A DNA stretch of 17,488 nt, taken from NCBI GenBank assembly GCA_016882185.1, contig VHCC01000010.1, positions 1 through 17,488 of the forward strand, given 5' to 3'. A model generated the notes under the pieces. That model worked only from the letters and a program-made list of their open reading frames with translations, did not search any database and was not told where the DNA came from. Below, piece after piece: positions 13,821-17,488 of the stretch. The number at the start of each line of letters is the position of its first letter. The stretch's first letter is position 1. The stretch comes from Candidatus Pelagibacterales bacterium (GTDB taxonomy: Bacteria; Pseudomonadota; Alphaproteobacteria; Pelagibacterales; Pelagibacteraceae). Both the position numbers and the translations under genes were made by a program.

Positions 13821-16709
13821 ATGAGTAATACTGTCAAAAAAATCGTTATTAAAGGAGCAAGAGAACATAATCTAAAAAATATTTCACTGGAGATTCCAAG
13901 AGATAAATTAATAACAATAACAGGATTGTCTGGTTCTGGTAAATCTTCGTTAGCTTTTGATACGATCTATGCAGAGGGACAAAGAAGATATGTCGAGAGT
14001 TTATCTGCCTATGCAAGACAATTTTTAGATCGAATGAGAAAACCTGACGTTGATTTGATAGAAGGTTTGTCTCCAGCAATTTCGATAGAACAAAAAACAA
14101 CTTCAAAAAATCCAAGATCAATCGTTGCAACGGTAACTGAAATTTATGATTATATGCGTGTTTTATACGCTCGTATTGGAATTCCTTATTCACCATTCAC
14201 AGGAAAACCCATAAAATCTCAAACCGTCTCAGAAATGGTAGATCGTATATTAAATCTGCCAAAACAATCTAAAATTCAAATCTTTGCTCCAATAGTAAGA
14301 GGAAGAAAAGGAGAATATAAAAAAGAGTTATTAGGTTACAAAAAAAGAGGCTTTCAGAAAACTAGAATTGATGGAAAAATTTATGAGATAGATGAGTTAC
14401 CCACTTTAAATAAAAACATAAAACACGATATAGATATTTATATAGACGGTTTCATAAATGATAAAAAAGAACAGCAACGAATAGCAGAGAGTATTGAAAC
14501 AACTTTATCATTATCTGACGGTTTAGTTTATGTAGATTTTATAAATGAAAATCTTCCTAAAGAATTTAAAAAAAATGAAAAAATAGTTTTTTCATCTAAA
14601 TTTGCATGCCCGGAAAGCGGCTTTACAATAGAGGAAATAGAACCTAGACTATTTTCTTTCAATAGCCCATATGGAGCTTGCCCTGAATGTGAAGGGATTG
14701 GAGTTGATCTTTATATAGATCCAAAATTAGTAATTCCTAATGAAAAAAAATCTTTAATCGATGGTGCAATCGTGCCATGGTCATCAAGCTCAACTTTATA
14801 TTACGCTCAAACTTTATCTTCTCTTGCTAAACATTATGATTTTTCACTTGAAACCCCTTGGAAAGATCTACCCAAAAAAATTCAAGATATAATTTTGTAT
14901 GGATCGGATGAAGAAGAAATAAAATTTTCTTATGATGATGGGTATGAAAAATATTCAAACAAAAAAACATTTGAAGGTGTTGTTAATAATTTGGAAAGAA
15001 AGTATTTAGAAACCGATAGTGATTGGAAAAGAGATGAAATATCTCAATTTCAAAATGAAACGGAATGTGACAGATGCAAAGGTATGCGCCTAAAAGAAGA
15101 GGCTCTTTCTGTTAAAATAAAAGAATTAAATATTAGTGAAGTTTCAAAAATGTCTATCCAGAGTGCTTATGAATGGTTTTCAAACCTTCCAAATTATTTA
15201 ACTGAAAAAGAAAATAAAATTTCAGTACATATTTTAAAAGAAATTAATGAAAGATTAAGTTTCTTAATAAATGTTGGACTTGATTATTTGAACTTATCAA
15301 GATCATCTGGAACTTTATCAGGCGGAGAGTCACAAAGAATAAGATTGGCATCACAAATTGGCTCAGGACTTACTGGTGTTTTATATGTTTTGGACGAGCC
15401 ATCCATAGGACTGCATCAAAAAGATAACATTAAATTATTAAATGCTCTCAAAAGATTAAGAGATCTAGGAAATACAGTAATAGTTGTTGAGCATGATGAA
15501 GAGGCAATGCTTAATTCTGATTATATAATTGATCTTGGGCCAGGAGCTGGAACTGAAGGAGGAAAAATTATTGCTATGGGCTCACCTTCAGATATTAAAG
15601 AAAATGAGCATAGCATTACTGGACAATATTTATCTGGAAAAAAATATATTTCAATTCCTCAGATAAGAAGAAAAGCAAAAGATGGAAGATATTTAAGTTT
15701 AAGCGGAGCAACTGGAAATAATTTGCAAAATGTTTCAACCAAGATACCACTTGGCACTTTTACAGCGGTAACAGGAGTTTCTGGTAGCGGAAAATCTACC
15801 TTTGTCCTTCACACGCTCTATCGAGCATTAAATTTAATGATTAATAAAACTATAACTAAAAATATGCCTAAACCTTTTAAAGGTATTCAGGGCTATGAAT
15901 ATTTGGATAAAATAATTGATATTGACCAATCTCCAATTGGCAGAACTCCAAGATCAAATCCTGCAACCTACTCTGGTGCTTTTACAGTAATTAGAGAATG
16001 GTTTGTTAATTTACCTGACTCAAAAGCAAGAGGTTATAAACCAGGAAGATTTTCTTTTAACGTAAAGGGAGGAAGATGTGAAGCTTGTGAAGGAGATGGA
16101 GTTATAACCTATGAAATGCATTTTTTACCAGATGTTTATGTTCAATGCGATGTTTGTAAAGGTAATAGATATAATAGGGAAACTTTAGAAATAAGATTTA
16201 AGGACAAAAATATTGCCGATGTCTTAAATATGACTGTTGATGAAGGTGTTAGGTTTTTTGAAAATATTTCATCAATACGAGATAAGCTTTTGACACTTCA
16301 AAAAGTTGGACTTGGTTATATAAAAATTGGTCAACAGGCTACTACCCTATCAGGTGGAGAAGCTCAAAGAATAAAGCTTGCAAAAGAATTGTCAAAAAGA
16401 GCAACGGGTAGAACTATTTATATTCTTGATGAACCAACTACTGGTTTGCATGTCCATGATGTGAAAAAATTATTAGAAGTTCTTCATACATTTGTAAATA
16501 AAGGAAATACGGTAATTGTAATTGAACATAACTTAGATGTTATAAAAACCGCTGATTGGATTATTGATATGGGTCCTGAAGGTGGTGTAAAAGGCGGAAA
16601 AATTATTGCAGAAGGAACACCAGAAGATGTCTCGATAACAAATGAAAGTTATACTGGAGAATTTTTAAAAAAAATTCTTTCTAAGAATATTTCAAGAAAG
16701 AGTGCTTAA
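13821..16709 (+). CDS. uvrA: Excinuclease ABC subunit A
   Basis: 962 residues, the normal length. UvrA is the dimeric ABC-type ATPase that detects helix-distorting damage and loads UvrB in nucleotide excision repair. The first ATPase half has Walker A GLSGSGKS (35-42) and signature LSGGESQRIRLA with VLDEPSIGLH. The second half has GVSGSGKST and LSGGEAQRIKLA with ILDEPTTGLH. The first zinc module reads Cys263-x-x-Ser266 and Cys287-x-x-Cys290, so one ligand is Ser; I recall the same CPxSGFT form from other alphaproteobacteria. The second module, GRCEACEGDG with VQCDVCKG, is intact. The start is supported by MSNTVKKIVIKGAREHNLKN matching the family N-terminus. The Shine-Dalgarno is poor (AGAAAAG directly before ATG). 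A minus-strand ORF at 13849-14196 is a shadow. Confidence 0.98.
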   Translation: MSNTVKKIVIKGAREHNLKNISLEIPRDKLITITGLSGSGKSSLAFDTIYAEGQRRYVESLSAYARQFLDRMRKPDVDLIEGLSPAISIEQKTTSKNPRSIVATVTEIYDYMRVLYARIGIPYSPFTGKPIKSQTVSEMVDRILNLPKQSKIQIFAPIVRGRKGEYKKELLGYKKRGFQKTRIDGKIYEIDELPTLNKNIKHDIDIYIDGFINDKKEQQRIAESIETTLSLSDGLVYVDFINENLPKEFKKNEKIVFSSKFACPESGFTIEEIEPRLFSFNSPYGACPECEGIGVDLYIDPKLVIPNEKKSLIDGAIVPWSSSSTLYYAQTLSSLAKHYDFSLETPWKDLPKKIQDIILYGSDEEEIKFSYDDGYEKYSNKKTFEGVVNNLERKYLETDSDWKRDEISQFQNETECDRCKGMRLKEEALSVKIKELNISEVSKMSIQSAYEWFSNLPNYLTEKENKISVHILKEINERLSFLINVGLDYLNLSRSSGTLSGGESQRIRLASQIGSGLTGVLYVLDEPSIGLHQKDNIKLLNALKRLRDLGNTVIVVEHDEEAMLNSDYIIDLGPGAGTEGGKIIAMGSPSDIKENEHSITGQYLSGKKYISIPQIRRKAKDGRYLSLSGATGNNLQNVSTKIPLGTFTAVTGVSGSGKSTFVLHTLYRALNLMINKTITKNMPKPFKGIQGYEYLDKIIDIDQSPIGRTPRSNPATYSGAFTVIREWFVNLPDSKARGYKPGRFSFNVKGGRCEACEGDGVITYEMHFLPDVYVQCDVCKGNRYNRETLEIRFKDKNIADVLNMTVDEGVRFFENISSIRDKLLTLQKVGLGYIKIGQQATTLSGGEAQRIKLAKELSKRATGRTIYILDEPTTGLHVHDVKKLLEVLHTFVNKGNTVIVIEHNLDVIKTADWIIDMGPEGGVKGGKIIAEGTPEDVSITNESYTGEFLKKILSKNISRKSA

Positions 16710-16736
16710 AAATACTTTTTATGGTAATTTAATGTT

Positions 16737-17336
16737 ATGAGAATCAGTAATATTCTTTTGTCTCTCCCAAAAACGTTATTAAGTTCTGTCATTGCTACTT
16801 TAATTTTTTTTTCAATCTTATTTTATATTAATGACGGATGGGCAAACGATAGATATTTTTGGAGCGCTATATTTAGATACCTTCATGTACTATCTGGAAT
16901 TATGTGGATAGGTTTACTTTGGTATTTTAATTTTGTTCAAATTCCTAGCATGCCAAAAATTCCCGATGAACAAAAACCTGCTATTGGAAAAGTAATTGCG
17001 CCAACAGCTTTATTTTGGTTTCGCTGGGCAGCTCTTTTCACAATAATTACAGGATTAATAACTGCTTACTTAAACGGTTATGTCCATGAAGCTTTAACAT
17101 TTAAAGGTGGCGCTAAAAATATCACAATCGGTATTGGAATGTGGCTTGGAATAATAATGGCTATCAATGTTTGGTTTATTATTTGGCCAAATCAAAAAAG
17201 AGCCTTGGGCATAATTGAGTGTGATCCTGAAATTAAAGCCAAATCTGCACGAACAGCACTTTTGGTATCTAGAACAAATACTTTTTTATCAATTCCGATG
17301 CTTCTAACAATGGTAGCAGCACAAAATCTATATTAA
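16737..17336 (+). CDS. Urate_ox_N/PuuD-like membrane protein without cytochrome domain
   Basis: 199 residues with about five hydrophobic membrane segments (near 12-31, 44-66, 90-111, 130-150 and 182-196). The segment RYLHVLSGIMWIGLLWYFNF (48-67) and WRF-like FWFRWAALFTIITGL (93-107) match the N-terminal membrane domain of PuuD-type urate oxidases; His50 is a candidate heme ligand. PuuD proper continues with further membrane helices and a C-terminal cytochrome c domain carrying CxxCH, which is absent here. The gene ends cleanly in a TAA that overlaps the secF stop. Activity on urate is therefore not supported; it may be a heme-binding membrane electron carrier of unknown function. It follows uvrA by 27 bases on the same strand, but a shared function is not apparent. 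Family assignment is from remembered motif resemblance. Confidence 0.65.
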   Translation: MRISNILLSLPKTLLSSVIATLIFFSILFYINDGWANDRYFWSAIFRYLHVLSGIMWIGLLWYFNFVQIPSMPKIPDEQKPAIGKVIAPTALFWFRWAALFTIITGLITAYLNGYVHEALTFKGGAKNITIGIGMWLGIIMAINVWFIIWPNQKRALGIIECDPEIKAKSARTALLVSRTNTFLSIPMLLTMVAAQNLY

Positions 17337-17488
17337 GGCGTATTATCAATTTTTACAGACCAATCTCTTTTTACTTTAAAATACATTAAAATGGGTGATG
17401 CAATGTAGATAGAGGAATAAGTGCCCACTATAATTCCAAAAGTTATAGCAAAAGCAAATCCTCTCAAAACCTCACCTCCAAAGATTAA
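17333..17488 (-). CDS. secF: Protein translocase subunit SecF, C-terminal part (cut by window edge)
   Basis: An open frame of 51 codons plus stop runs in from the right edge on the minus strand. It translates to a membrane-helix sequence starting LIFGGEVLRGFAFAITFGII, followed by VGTYSSIYIASPILMYF and a short polar tail ending in DNTP. FGGEVLRGFAFA and the GTYSSIYIASPIL helix are the well-known C-terminal signature of SecF, which together with SecD uses the proton gradient to help proteins leave the SecYEG channel on the periplasmic side. The start and most of the gene lie outside the window. The stop shares TTAA with the stop of the convergent PuuD-like gene. Confidence 0.92.
   Translation of the reverse strand, partial: LIFGGEVLRGFAFAITFGIIVGTYSSIYIASPILMYFKVKRDWSVKIDNTP

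Noticed and set aside
13849..14196. 115-codon open frame on the minus strand
   Set aside because: Lies antisense within the start of uvrA; low-complexity Leu/Gln-rich translation without domain features.
13821..16709. Missing zinc ligand (CPES) in the first UvrA zinc module as a defect
   Set aside because: The same Cys-to-Ser form is, as far as I recall, common in alphaproteobacterial UvrA, and the second module is intact.

Overview
This window is a compact, very AT-rich stretch of bacterial chromosome holding 15 protein genes (one cut by the right edge) and two tRNA genes. Coding regions fill nearly everything: the longest stretch without a protein gene is the 150-base segment around tRNA-Ser, and the only other notable gaps are the 159 bases at the left edge that hold tRNA-Lys and the 83 bases between ssb and uvrA. 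The gene set points to an alphaproteobacterium: SdhE, an NDUFS4-type complex I subunit, an UvrA with the CxxS first zinc module often seen in that class, an alphaproteobacterial-type HolB, and the dac-tmk-holB-metG-tatD order. The low GC content, Lys/Asn/Ile-rich proteins and near absence of spacers suggest a streamlined free-living lineage such as SAR11/Pelagibacterales or a similar AT-rich marine group. The exact lineage is an inference.

Layout. Positions 36-111 (minus) hold tRNA-Lys(UUU) with its own probable promoter. Positions 160-6832 (minus) are a seven-gene run transcribed mltB, rlpA-like, dac, tmk, holB, metG, tatD, with one untranslated base inside the whole run. Three peptidoglycan-related proteins (lytic transglycosylase, a degenerate RlpA-SPOR lipoprotein, a DD-carboxypeptidase) are followed by dTMP synthesis, the clamp-loader delta-prime subunit, methionyl-tRNA synthetase and a TatD-type nuclease. 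Positions 6875-6964 hold tRNA-Ser(UGA). Next, sdhE (minus) and recG (plus) diverge from a 33-base gap. Positions 9334-13737 (minus) are a second run, ssb, gyrA, an NDUFS4-like complex I subunit and a short SbmA/BacA-type transporter. uvrA (plus) diverges from ssb and is followed by a stand-alone Urate_ox_N/PuuD-like membrane protein. The window ends inside secF on the minus strand.

The genes are mostly housekeeping: cell-wall remodelling, DNA replication, topology and repair (holB, tmk, gyrA, ssb, recG, uvrA), translation (metG, two tRNAs), respiration (sdhE, NDUFS4-like) and membrane transport. I see no mobile element, CRISPR array, phage gene or defence island, and no clear sign of a new multi-gene system. 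The points worth a second look are an RlpA homologue that has lost its catalytic segment but keeps its SPOR domain, a carboxypeptidase with an altered SxN motif, two convergent gene pairs whose stop codons share one TTAA, a core-only SbmA, a heme-protein-like PuuD membrane domain without its cytochrome, and long homopolymer runs inside recG.
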